Assembly (NCBI GenBank): GCA_036924085.1
Contig: JAVGWX010000005.1
Span: 39,873,664 to 39,937,663, forward strand
Length of the DNA: 64,000 nucleotides
Source of the DNA: Ariolimax columbianus
Lineage: Eukaryota > Mollusca > Gastropoda > Stylommatophora > Arionidae
Reading direction: 5' to 3'
Shown here: piece after piece, positions 21,453-31,080 of the stretch
Layout: each line of letters opens with the position of its first letter
How positions within the stretch are numbered: position 1 is the first letter of the stretch
Notes under the pieces: generated by a model
What the model was told of the DNA's origin: nothing
Databases searched by the model: none
What the model saw: only the letters and a program-made list of their open reading frames with translations
Position numbers and translations under genes: made by a program

Positions 21453-22835
21453 TCAGACAGTAACATTTATTTTTTCGAAAAAAGCAGCTGTCATCCTGAG
21501 GCTGTCGACACTGCCATAGAGCTTGTCTAGTGTTGCCACTGGTGATGGCCACATCTGATCTCTCTGATCCTCGTATGTCGGGCAGTTTTGCAGCAAATGC
21601 TCAGCGGTCATTTTCCCGGTACCACACGGGCATTCGTCGGTGCCACCTATCTTCAATTTGTTGAATAGATGGTACCTCAGTCTATTGTGGCCAGTGCGAA
21701 GTCTGAAGACCACGACCTGCTCTCTTCTGTTCAACTGGTAATAGGCATCGTTTTTGGTGTAGCCAGTATGTTCGGTTTCCCATTTGGTCATGTATCTAGA
21801 TCTAATAAGCCGTTTTGACTCTTCGAATGTCATACTAGTATCTGGTTGTGGCAGTTTTGCACCTTCTTTTGCCAGTCTGTCTGCCTCGGATGTTGCAGTG
21901 AGATGAAACCCACTGCACCACTACCCTTTTTGGTGCGGCCTGCATAGTTGACAGAGTACTGCTCTTAAATCATTAAGTTCAGTATTTTTTTGGCTTTTTA
22001 GTGCTGTGACTACGTCAAGAGCATCTGTAAGCAGGACTATGTGGCTTTCATTCCTTTTACCTGTCACCTTTTCTTCCACTGCCGCCCTCAGTGCCTCTGC
22101 CTCCGCTCTGAAATTGCTTGTGTATTTTCCAGTAGCGAATGAAAGTGTTATTTTTCTGTCATTTGGTAGGCTCAGGAATGCTCCTGCTCCTCCGTACTGT
22201 GTTGTATTTGTTATGGAACCGTCGGTGTATGCATGGGTCCAGTCCATGCTTGGGTAGTTTTCCGTTATGTAACTCAGGGTAGTATCTCTTCTTTCTTTTT
22301 CAGACTGGCAGTTTTTGTTTCTAATACCTGGTATATGTTCTACCACTTCTGGAAATATATGCTGCCTCCAGGTAGGTTTTCGTACAGTAGGGAAGGGCTT
22401 TGGTGTTAGTGCGTTCATGGGGTTTTCGTGCATCTTTGCTTTGGCTATTTCTGCAAAGTTTCTTCGCTTTAGATTCCCATTTCCAAAATTGTTTAGTCTC
22501 TGGTGCATTGGATGGTCAGTCAGTCTTCTGAGTTTCTTTGATTGCAGCTGGGCTCTGCAGTCTCTTCTGTCAGTCATGGATTGCAGTTTTGTAATCTTTT
22601 CAAGTTCTACAATTGGCGCTGACTTCATGCCACCTGTCATAACTCTCATGGCTTGGTTTTGGAGTTTGCTAACTTTATCGAAGTTCGCCTTTGCTGCTGT
22701 TGTCCATGCCGCAATGCCATACTGGAGAACTGGTCTCACTCTTCCAGTGTACAGTTTCTTTAGTATGCTTTCGTCTGCTCCCCAGCTTGTGCCAGCAAGT
22801 TTCCTCATGATTGCCATTCTTTCTCTGGCTCTCAT
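21453..22835 (-). pseudogene. I-2 thumb, RNase H and Cys-knuckle region
   Basis: Continues in the same frame as the RT after the TGA. RT thumb/connection with KKLYTGRVRPVLQYGIAAW and KLQNQAMRVMTGGMKSAP; RNase H with MDWTHAYTDGSITN (first Asp), NFRAEAEALRAAVE (Glu) and VLLTDALDVV (second Asp). The HCNIQGNEEAD motif of copy I-4 is destroyed by small deletions near 21890. The tail 21833-21453 has [17 protein letters not shown] and [18 protein letters not shown], a C-x-C...H...C knuckle, ending INVTV. Confidence 0.88.
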
Positions 22836-23855
22836 TCAGTTTCTCTCGATCTGACTTTTCCATGTCATGCGCCGATCAAATATGACTCCCAGATAGTTTG
22901 GGTTGTCGTTTGGCTGCAGGTATTTGCCGTTTAGACTTAATTTGGTGTTTTGGGGTTTGATTGATAGCGAGAATATTGTACATGTGGTTTTTTCCTCGTT
23001 TATTTTGACCAGCCGTGAGTTCGCCCACTCTTCCAGCGATGTTAGGGCCTGCTGCATCCGTATTCTTGCTATGGTGAGATTCTTTTCAGAGGTCCACATA
23101 GCCAGATCGTCTGAAAACATTGAGCTATGAACTCTTCTTGGTATATTCTCTGTAATGTCGTTTATATACACCAGGAAGAGTGTGGGTGACAGTACTCCCC
23201 CTTGGGGTACTCCCTGCTCAAGTGTCACCTTTTTGCTCATCTGCCCTTGTACTTGGACTCTGGCCGTTCTGTTTTTGAGGTAGTGGTTGATCCACTTGTA
23301 CATTTTCCCACAAACTTCACTTCTTCTTAGCTTGACTCTAAGTCCATCTTTCCAGACTTTGTCAAATGCCTTTTCCAGGTCCACCCAAACCGCTACTGTG
23401 TGTTTCTGTTCCTGGTAGGCATCTTCTATTTCCTGGGCTATGAGGATGACCTGGTCCTCAGTGGATCTGTGCTGTCTAAAGCCTACTTGCTGTGGAATTA
23501 GTTTGCGTTTTTCTTCCAGATGCCACATCAGTCTGGTGTTTATCATACGTTCCATCAGTTTGCAGACACAGCTCAGTAGGCTGATAGGCCTGTATCCATT
23601 TGGATCTGTTTTGTCTTTTCCTTTCTTTGGTACTGGTACAAGTACTGCGTCTTTCCATGCCTGGGGTACAATTGCCCTTTTCCAGCTTTGGTTCAGGACT
23701 GATAGCAGTTTTCTCTTTGCTGTTTGGCCCAGCCCCATCAGCATTTCGTTTGTTATCCTGTCTTTTCCAGGAGATTTCCTTTTCTTTAATGTTCTCATGG
23801 CCTCTTCCATTTCGTTCATTGTTAATTTTGCCATCATATGCTCTTCTGGTGCCAT
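22836..23855 (-). pseudogene. I-2 reverse transcriptase region
   Basis: 339 codons of RT. Motifs seen: KKRKSPGKDRITNEML, WKDAVLVPVPKKGKDKTDPN, GYRPISLLSCVCKLMERM, VGFRQHRSTEDQ, WVDLEKAFDKVW (motif A, catalytic Asp), EQGVPQGGVLSPTLF (motif B) and MFSDDLAMW (motif C, about 23107-23120, where copy I-3 has FADDLAIW). It ends in a TGA that replaces CGA (Arg) of copy I-3. C-to-T loss at a CpG is a simple explanation. Confidence 0.9.
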
Positions 23856-23917
23856 ATTGATATTGTCGTGCCCCTTTTGCTCTTTATTAATGTCTGTATG
23901 CCTATCTGCAGGGACAT

Positions 23918-24976
23918 CTATGTGGTTCGCTCTGGCATAGTGTTCAACAAAGGCGTTTGCGGCTTTTTTCCAGTGAGCAAGTTTTCGCCCTGCTTGATGG
24001 TAATTTGTTTGTTTGACGGAGTTTCGTCATTCATGGCTCTGACTAACTTCCATAGTTTGTTTCCTTCTTTGTCTAAGTTGAGACTTTCTGTTTTGTTTTT
24101 CCAGCTTTCTCTTGCTGTTTGGTTTAGAGTGTATTTGTATTTCGCCGTGGCGGCTTTGAGGGCGATATTTGCCTTCATAGATTGTTCTCGCTCTGCCATG
24201 TTCCTAGCATTTGTGACTGCGTCTTCTGCTTTCTGCAACTCATCATTCCAATAGGGCTTATAATTTTTCCTTGCCCCTCTTGGGATGGTTGCAGTGGCAG
24301 CTTGCATTATTACTTTGCTTAGGCTTTCCACCATGGGCTTCATTTTGTTGTTCCGTGTGTTGATAGTTTCACACAGCCCATCTGTCAGGCTTGCAAATCT
24401 GTCCCAGTTGGCTCGTTTGTAATTCCAACGTGGAAGCGGTTTTGTTTCCTGTGGGCCTACTTCCATATCAATTTCTAGAATAATTGGCCTGCGGTCTATT
24501 TTATGGTGTATGTCCATTGTAGAGAAGGCCAAATCTGGAGTCGAGGTGGTATGCCATGTTCTAGAGTAGAAGCTAGGACTATCCTCCGGCCTATTGATTA
24601 GATGGAGATTTGTGTCTTTCTCCCAATCTTCCACTTCGTCACCTCTGCTGTCTGTGTCCGAGTATCCCCATCTCTCCGAGTGGCTGTTGAAGTCTCCAAC
24701 TACTATGCAGTTGGAGTCTCTGACTTCCATACTCGAGAGCGATAGGTCCTTATTTGGTGGTCCGTACAGGTTGAAGATGCGGATCTTCGTCTCTTGAGCC
24801 ATTATGTCAACTCCTACAAATTCTGCTTGTCCGGTGTGATTGACAGATACCGCGCTACTCGGTATGCAGTTACGGGTCAGTATCAGAACCCCTCCTTTGT
24901 GACCTTCTCTATCCAGGCGGAAGGCCTGGTATCCTCTGATTGAGAATTTATGGTTGCTGTTGAGGTGCGTTTCATC
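23918..24976 (-). pseudogene. I-2 endonuclease and linker region
   Basis: Part of LINE I-2. APE-type endonuclease motifs in order: ETHLNSNHKFSIRGYQAFR, GGVLILTRN, FVGVDIMAQE, IFNLYGPPNKD, CIVVGDFNSHSERWG (about 24670-24715) and a degraded TPDLAFST with RPIILEID. An uncharacterised linker follows (PRGARKNYKPYWNDELQKAE). An ATG at 24986-24988 gives an open frame, but those first codons come from the target-site duplication and flank, not the element. The frame ends at 23918 after the 1-bp frameshift. Confidence 0.85.
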
Positions 24977-24987
24977 TGCATTATTCA

Positions 24988-25494
24988 AACATCTAGTCTT
25001 GTTTTAGATAAGCTGAGAAAGCATTGCTTTTAGTTCTAACACTTGACATTTGTTATATACTCTTGGCATGAAACATTGTGAGTATCTGAAGTTTGCTGTC
25101 TTGGGCCAAGTGTGTTGTGTGGACAGTTGTAAACCAGTGTTACCTATGATTTCTGCTATATTATTAATTCATCTGCTTCTTGGTCTTCCTCATGGCTGAT
25201 AGCCATATCTTCTATTGTTGTGAGTACCCCGAGATAATTGATCAAGTTCAATTCTTAGGAGATGGTAAAACCTTTTGATTTTCTGTAAAATTATGCCTTT
25301 GGCAAAGAAATTTCCATAATATTTTGGATGTCGTTTCTTATATTGTCTCTCCCAGTGACATTAGTTAATTTTGTCGGATATTGTATTTTAAACAGTTTAA
25401 TTATTTTCATCTATGTCTTTCACCACTTCTGACATTGGTAACAAAAAGTTTAAATCAAATAAATTTGTTATCACTTGTCATATAGTTAGTTCCT
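24988..25494. other. Unassigned sequence
   Basis: AT-rich flank of LINE I-2. The fragment near 25165-25260 may be an old LINE piece, but I could not support a domain. Confidence 0.35.
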
Positions 25495-25735
25495 AAGGGT
25501 ATCCTTTAACAAACTTAACCACTGGTTGGAAATAAAGTATTAGAGACTTCAGTATACTAAGCCACAGCTTGTGAAAGGTGGGGGGGCCAATTTTTCTTAC
25601 TTGTTGCCTTTATCTCCCCTAAGCATAATTTAAGTACCCATTTGCAGTGGGAGCATGATGGTTGTAGGAGTTGAACCTTTGCTGTCAAAAGTGAGTGCTC
25701 TACTACAACACAAATCAGACGCTCATTCCTAGGTT
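25495..25735 (-). mobile_element. tRNA-derived SINE, family S5
   Basis: Second copy of the family at 16785-17035. On the - strand GTAGAGCACTCAC is the box A region and AAAGGTTCAACTCC a good box B match, about 35 bases apart. A poly-G run (GGTGGGGGGGCC, 25577-25588) is private to this copy. Confidence 0.65.
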
Positions 25736-26518
25736 GTTTCAAAATTATTTTATGCTGTAGAGTAAAATGAAAAAGAGTATGAGGTCAGAAGTATGATCTT
25801 CCTCAGGCCGTGCTGCCAAAATATGTGAAGGTGTCCATTTCTTTCAGGGCCTCACCTCCAGACATGACTAACTTTTTTGCTTAAGGTCTTGATTTTAAAA
25901 CAGCTTGGTTTTCTTGATGTTAATATTTGGTCCCAGTTTGATCATGTATTCATAACGTGAAAATGTCAACAAATGCTGAGAATAAATCCACATTATTGCA
26001 TGTTGTTGGCAGAATCACATTTCAGCTATCACAAATTGGGAGCAACACTTCCATTGTGTTATAACCAGGTTGAGCTGTGCAATAGGGAACATGAAAGTTA
26101 GAAACACAGTGTCTGCCATTTGGAAATAAGTGTTAGAGCTTTCATGACACTAGGTTTATTGGTTACATTTGAGCCTTTCCCAACCTAACAGTGTTGATTA
26201 CCCATATATATATACACACATACATACACCATTATCATCATCAGACTAGTTTGTCTGGAGAATTGTGTTGAAGTCGTCTGATCATTTCACCTCTTGTATT
26301 CTGTTCTCGGCAGATCTCTCCATAAGTCTGCACCATGACATTAAACGCCTGTGTGACACACTTGTTTCTTTGATGGCCTCTTTGTTTTTTTTGCCTGAAT
26401 TTTGCCTTCCATTATTTTTAATTTTAGGACTGCATATCTCATATTGTGGCCAAATCAAGACAGTCTACCTTTGTGTGTATTTTTCATTAATTATTTATGT
26501 GCCCCTAAACTGTTAAGT
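25736..26518. other. Unassigned sequence
   Basis: No gene supported. It includes a short TATATATACACACATACATACAC tract near 26203-26228. Confidence 0.4.
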
Positions 26519-26777
26519 TAGGGAGCCACGTAGCGCAGTGGCTTTGCATCTGAGTGGTCCTGGGTTCATTCCCCAGTTGAGGCGGTAATGTTTTGTCAGA
26601 CCGCAATGGCTCCCAGGTCGACCCAGCCTTAAATGGGTACCGGTTCAGTCCGGGAAGTAAAAGCGGCGAGGGAGAGTAGATGGCTACCGCCCTCATATAG
26701 CCGAGCCTTTGAAATGTGAGATCGCTAACACCTTACACCCCTACGGCAGTAATGCTATGGGCTACTTTACTTTTATA
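26519..26777 (+). mobile_element. tRNA-derived SINE, family S4
   Basis: Head GGAGCCACGTAGCGCAGTGG has a box A match (TAGCGCAGTGG) and TCCTGGGTTCATTCCCC a box B match about 35 bases on, typical of an RNA polymerase III promoter. A body with GTACCGGTTCAGTCCGGGAA and a T/A-rich end (CTACTTTACTTTTATAC) follow. The antisense 63-codon frame is a shadow. Confidence 0.75.
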
Positions 26778-26779
26778 CT

Positions 26780-26929
26780 CTTAAGCACTTGCTCGTTTGC
26801 CCATTTTTCTGTCCAGCTCACTCTTTGCATCCTGTGGTAGTACCACATTTCAAAAGCTTCTACAGTCTTTTCATCCTTTTTTTATTTAGAGTGCATGTTT
26901 CGGAGCTGTGCAGTGCTACAGGTAAGACA
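26780..26929 (-). mobile_element. LINE relic: RT C-terminal part
   Basis: On the - strand, frames read VALHSSETCTLNK, KRMKRL.KLLKCG and WYYR-like, comparable to the SETWTLKKKDEKRLEAFEMW block of RTE/L2-like LINEs (the related piece at 46260-46400 has YGTETWTLAKKDEK). Together with 27330-27560 it forms one element split by repeat R. Confidence 0.55.
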
Positions 26930-27320
26930 TGTCTTAGTTCTATCTTAGTCTTAGTTGACCTGTACTTCTTCCAGGTGCAGATGCCGTTGTGCAGGTTCCA
27001 GCTCTGGTGTGAGCTGAATGTAGCCGGGAGGACGATTTCCTGCTTAGCTGGCTAGGCTCGAGCAGCTTATTACCCACCTGCATTGGTACAAGTGCCGCAA
27101 AGAGTGATCAACTGATGTGAGAGTCCATTTTTATAGATTAAAATACTAGAGCAAAGTAGACCTGCAGCCTGTCATGCGCCATCTGTGCTGCTCTTAACAA
27201 ACCACTTAACCATGGCCAGTGTTATGTCATGTCAGAGTCGCCTCTTACATCATTCTTTCTCTGGGGCAGTGGTGCTATTCTTGTACTTGTCACTCGCAAA
27301 GACCCCGGCAGGCCAGATAT
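26930..27320. repeat. Interspersed repeat, family R, inserted in a LINE
   Basis: Inverted relative to 53640-53960. Shared blocks include GACCTGTACTTCTTCCAGGTG, CTGCTTAGCTGGCTAGGCT, CAGCTTATTACCCACCTGC and AACAAACCACTTAACCATGGCC. It separates two collinear parts of the LINE on either side. Exact ends and any target-site duplication were not resolved. Confidence 0.6.
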
Positions 27321-27329
27321 GTGTGGTGA

Positions 27330-27542
27330 TTATTCTTTAATGCAGCTCAATATTGATGTTACTTGAGTTTTTGTTTCTCTCAGAATGCCTTTTTTGCTAC
27401 TCGATCATAGTTCTGATTTCAACTCCACAATGGGTATCCTCTAATTATTTGTCCCAAATATGAAAACCTCTGCACTATGGTCTGTTTGCTGATATTTATT
27501 CTTCGGATTGTTTGGCTGGCATTAATCTTTATACCAAATGCC

Positions 27543-27560
<18 letters not shown>
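27330..27560 (-). mobile_element. LINE relic: RT palm/thumb part
   Basis: On the - strand the reading gives FGIKINASQTIRRI, IVQRFSYLGQIIRGYPLWS and NYDRVAKKAF, matching FKYLGSLIxEDGRCxxEIRTRIAMAKKAF of RTE-like LINEs. It belongs with 26780-26929. Confidence 0.55.

Positions 27561-27589
<29 letters not shown>
27547..27589. repeat. (TA)n microsatellite
   Basis: About 21 uninterrupted TA units. Confidence 0.95.
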
Positions 27590-27591
<2 letters not shown>

Positions 27592-28120
27592 GGATCGTAA
27601 TTAGTCGTTACAATATTTGTTGTCTAAAGTGATTTACATTACACTCTTTGGCACATTTTAAATGACCGTGAGGTGGGTATATATATTATTGGTCTCAATG
27701 TAGACAAATCACAGACAAGGTTGTCACGGTAGTTCAATGGAATCGAACCTATAATGAAAGAGAAAAATGAAGAGCAATGGAAGACAAGGCAATTAGTCTC
27801 ATGAGTTGAACTCTAGTAGATGGTCCGGAAATGGTATTCAGGGACGAATGAGCTTTGCAGGAATATGTCCCTTGGACATCTGAAGGAAAAATGATCATAG
27901 ATAGCTCTTCTTTTAATAAAGCATGTGTCCCATGCAGTTTTCAAAATCATCTGATGAATAAAATGTTACTTCTGGAACCGTGTCCATTCATTTGTTCTTG
28001 TTAGGTTATATTTGTTTTAAATATTTCTAACTTCATGGAATGCGTGAAACAAGAAAAGAAATATTTTCACTAAAAAGTGCCAGACAAATGAACACCATGC
28101 TATTAGACAAGGTCAGAACT
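27590..28120. other. Unassigned sequence
   Basis: No coding or element signal recognised. Confidence 0.4.
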
Positions 28121-28640
28121 GTTCAGGAAAACGAATCATTCTTTTGGTATACCCTTCTATTCTCTTGAAAATGAGTCATTCACTCTGGTATGCCCTTCTA
28201 TTCTCTGGAAAATGAGTCATTCACTCTGGTATGTCCTTCTTTTCTATGGAAAATGAGTCATTCACTCTGGTATGCCCTTCTGTTCTCTGGAAAATGAGTC
28301 ATTCACTCTGGTATGCCCTTCTGTTCTCTGGAAAATGAGTCATTCACTCTGGTATGTACTTCTGTTCTCTGGAAAGCGTGTCATTCACTCTGATATGTCC
28401 TTCTTTTCTCTGGAAAATGAGTCATTCACTCTGGTATGTCCTTCTATTCTCTAGAAAATGAGTAATTCATTCTGGTATGTCTTTCTTTTCTCTGTAAAAT
28501 GAGTCATTCATTTTGGTATGTCCTGTGATAAAACTCTGGAAAATGAGTCATTCACTCTGGTATGTCTTTCTGTTATCTAGTGAAAACGAGCCATTCACTC
28601 TGATATGTCCTCCTCTTCTCTAGAGTAAACGAGCCATTAG
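28121..28640. repeat. 41-bp minisatellite, about 12 copies
   Basis: Unit TGGAAAATGAGTCATTCACT followed by CTGGTATGCCCTTCTGTTCTC. Copies vary at a few sites, and the last ones (after 28520) decay and gain small indels. A 41-bp unit shifts frame at each copy, so the 60-codon frame 28272-28454 is accidental. Confidence 0.92.
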
Positions 28641-28699
28641 TATATGTATGTTACAGTAATTGTACAACCGCATTTGACCGTTTTTGTGTAGAGTCAGTG

Positions 28700-29020
28700 A
28701 CCAACGTATTTAGTTTTACTGCAGTCACAGCATACTCAGTTGAGGATTCACTTTTTTTAATGCAATTGTTGACGTCATTTTGCTGGTGGTGTTCAGATAA
28801 AGGGTGACGTCACTTCTACTGAATTTGCTTTGTTGATATCATTTTATTGCAGTTGTTTGGTTGATGTAATATGTTGCAGTTGCTTAGCATGGTCAGTTGA
28901 TTGTTGACATCAGCTTACTGCTCTTACTCGCATTCTCAGTTGATGTCATTTTACTGCAATTGGTCGCATATTCGTAGATGGTTGATATCATCTTTATAGC
29001 AGTCACTGACATTCTCGATT
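28700..29020. repeat. Irregular diverged repeats
   Basis: Five or six degenerate units of roughly 45-60 bp share (G/T)TTGA(T/C)(G/A)TCATTTT(A/G)CTGC and 'CATTCTCAGTTGA'-type blocks. Old tandem tract; period uncertain. Confidence 0.5.
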
Positions 29021-29410
29021 TACTTCATTTTTCCTACCCTTTTTCTTTTTTTTTCCTCATTCATTTATCATAGATCTTTTTGTAATTAAGATGGCTTTGG
29101 ATTGCATTTTTTGTACATCATAAGTTTTCTTAATTTCTGCTTCTGTTTGTCCCAAAAAATGTCTGTATGCCTCGGAAGCGTCTGTAAACATTTGTTCCTA
29201 TCCCCATGGAGTTGGTAATAACAAACAATTATAGCTCCGTTACCACAAGGAAACAAAACGTAACCTACATTATGACCACAAGGTCTTCATCAGGGACAAT
29301 GAACAACACATATAAAACACATAACGTATCAACAGCAATAACACAACATATAAATCTAGCCCCATCATTTGCAAGAAAGTGGGTAGATCCAATATGGAAC
29401 ATAATTAAAT
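29021..29410. other. Unassigned sequence
   Basis: A T-rich tract near 29030-29070 and a 68-codon frame at 29206-29412 without a family match. Confidence 0.35.
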
Positions 29411-29610
29411 AATGGGCGAGAACAATATTAGAAATATAGAAAAGGAAAGGGACCTAGGAGTTATAATAGATCATATAGGTAAAGTGAGAGAGAAAGTCCA
29501 GGCAGCGGTGAAAAAATGCAATGTTTGGTATGATAAAAAGAAATATTTAACATAGGAGCAAGGAAGTGACTGTAAAACTGTATAAAGCATTAACTTCACT
29601 TAACGTCTTT
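29411..29610 (+). mobile_element. CR1/L2-like LINE relic
   Basis: The + strand reads ENNIRNIEKERDLGVIIDHIG, then EKVQAAVKKCN, then after a frameshift MFGMIKRNI and RSKEVTVKLYKAL. This is the conserved ERDLGV...QAAxKKAN...GxIRRxF...LYKALVRP region of CR1/L2 reverse transcriptases. Only about 60 codons survive. Confidence 0.75.
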
Positions 29611-29790
29611 ATACTAGCTTAGAAGACTACAGAGTCTATATACAACCAGTTTTTTTGGAGGGTGGTTTTTACCAATGTGCGAGTCTATCTTAATAGACGC
29701 AAACACTAGAGCTAAGTAGACCCGCAGCCAGTTAGGCGCCATCTATAGCTGCACTTAACAAACCACCGGGGTAGTTTTTAATTTGAAGTT
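29588..29790. repeat. Interspersed repeat, family R (partial)
   Basis: 29588-29652 matches 20443-20507 (ACTTCACTTAACGTCTTTAT and ATACAACCAGTTTTT). 29690-29790 carries the GTAGACCCGCAGCCAGTTAGGCGCCATCT and AACAAACCACC core of family R. Confidence 0.6.
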
Positions 29791-29799
29791 TGTCCGGCT

Positions 29800-29998
29800 G
29801 GCGGCAGTTAAGCCTATTCTTGTCGATTCCCAACTGCCAAGGAATGTTAAACGTGACACTAAACTCGGGAGTCCGATCTCACTACCCTGAGACCAGGGAA
29901 ATGTTTACCAGAAAATTCACGTGAAAAAAATCTCGGTCTCTGCCGTTATTCGAATCCGCGGCGTTCGGCACTGACGTCCTGGCCCACTGGCGCGGTGA
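29800..29998 (-). mobile_element. tRNA-derived SINE, family S1
   Basis: GGCGGCAGTTAAGCCTATTC, CCAACTGCCAAGGAATGTTAAACGTG and ATTCACGTGAAAAAAATC match the family. The tRNA-like head at 29940-29998 reads on the - strand (CGCCAGTGGGCCAGGACG ... CGCGGATTCGAATAAC), retaining a good box B GGATTCGAAT. Confidence 0.75.
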
Positions 29999-30235
29999 AA
30001 TCGCCATCTCCCTGTACAAAGGCAAGGGGAGTCGCAAAATGTAGTAATTACAGGGATATAACACTACTCTCGGTACCGGAAAAGGTGTTTGCCCACGTGC
30101 TACTGGCTAGACTCAAGCCTCCAAGAAATAGGCAAAAGTCTTCCCTGGAGACGCAGAAGAGTATGGCTCTAGCAACTCCTCCTCCTCCGCCCTGAACGAG
30201 GCCTGGAACCACGCCACAGCTCTGGGCCATGGATG
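29999..30235 (+). mobile_element. LINE relic: RT N-terminal blocks
   Basis: The + strand reads a KGKG(S)R block, SNYRDITLLSVPEKVFAHVL and LARLKPP, the NYRGITLLSVPGKVFAHVLLARL block of non-LTR reverse transcriptases. The frame ends in a CCT-rich run. It abuts a different RT piece. Confidence 0.7.
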
Positions 30236-30269
30236 TGGCCGACCGACGCAATGGTCCTCAGACTCCTAA

Positions 30270-30560
30270 GCGAACATTATTATTATTTATTGGCTACGAG
30301 AAAGCCTGTGATCGAATCCTCTGGAGCAAACGTTTTCAGATGCTGCAACAAATAGGTGTAGAAAGACCACTCATTAGGTTAGTCCAGAACCTATTTGAAA
30401 ATCGATTATTTCAATCACAGGACTCACAGACCCAGTTTTTTTTTAAAACAGGGAAACGATAGGGTTGCTTGCTTTCGCCGAGTTTCTAACACGCAATTTT
30501 ATTTAGATGATTATGAAAAATGTTGTTTGGAGTTGAATTAGGGATGTCAAAGTCAATGGT
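30270..30560 (+). mobile_element. LINE relic: RT motif A region
   Basis: The + strand reads LLFIGYEKACDRILWSK (motif A, where DYEKAFDR is usual; the catalytic Asp is replaced by Gly here), MLQQIGVERPLIRLVQNLF and, after a frameshift, GCLLSPS (motif B) then SKSMVKLMPF-like sequence. A decayed element different from its left neighbour. Confidence 0.7.
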
Positions 30561-30589
30561 ATGAAAGTTAATGCCATTTGATTAAATCT

Positions 30590-31080
30590 GCAGCTCTTAA
30601 ACAGGAACAGTCATCATTTCAAACTCTTGCTACTGAGGGTACAGAAGGGCTGGCTATGGCATACATGGATGGTAGCTGTAGAGGCATCAAACCCGCTGTG
30701 GCTGGTGTGGGTTTACTGTCCTGGTCATTCTGGGATTCAGGACAGCGAAAGATCTGACATCCAGGCTTCACATTCACCAATTACGGGTGAACTAGAAATG
30801 GAGAGGAGTGACATTTGAAAGTCTATCAATGACCGCATATTAGACGACAACATGGCAATAGATAAATCAGCAATTCACAGACTACATATATTTGGTATCA
30901 AACGAGGTTCAGGAGGAGTAAGGCACAAGAGAGGACGGGGCAGACGTGGGTAGGACCAACCAGCTGCAGCAACCATCAGTATCTACAATCGGACCCATTT
31001 ACTGAGAGAGAGAGAGAAAGCACCTATCATGACCTATGGGTATGCCCGGAGTGTAGTGAAGTCGACTCTTAGGCACACAA
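30590..31080 (+). mobile_element. LINE relic: RNase H C-terminal part
   Basis: Homologous to 4993-5510: RVQKGWLWHTWMVAVEAS, WVYCPGHSGIQDSERSD (closing RNase H motif), KSINDRIL and KRGSGGVRHKRGRGRRG, with stops at about 30816 and 30950. The C-terminal CPECS knuckle survives in another frame near 31045 (ATGCCCGGAGTGTAGTGA). Confidence 0.7.

Larger units (their letters stand above)
21430..24976 (-). mobile_element. Family I LINE, 3.5-kb copy (I-2)
   Basis: The longest uninterrupted copy of a jockey/I-like non-LTR retrotransposon, order endonuclease - RT - RNase H - Cys knuckle. Perfect 11-bp target-site duplications CTGCATTATTC flank it at 21419-21429 and 24977-24987. It is 5'-truncated at the ETHLN of the endonuclease, so the first domain lacks its N-terminus. 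The 3' end is a very short UTR and an (AAG)n tail at 21430-21441. Lesions relative to copy I-3: a 1-bp frameshift near 23965 in a poly-A run, a CGA to TGA stop at 22836-22838, and small deletions at about 21885-21950. Not autonomous. The RNase H-containing I supergroup is my best placement; the clade is not certain. Confidence 0.93.

Noticed and set aside
22006..24254. Several + strand frames of 80-179 codons across LINE I-2
   Set aside because: They are antisense shadows of the endonuclease, RT and RNase H coding strand and have no family motifs of their own.
26519..26600. tRNA gene
   Set aside because: The A and B boxes are present but acceptor and anticodon stems do not pair, and a SINE body follows. 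The same applies to the heads at 13620, 16215-16297, 29940-29998 and 63159-63215.
28272..28454. A 60-codon frame with repeated SLENESFTLVCPS
   Set aside because: It comes from a 41-bp minisatellite whose unit is not a multiple of three; successive copies switch frame.
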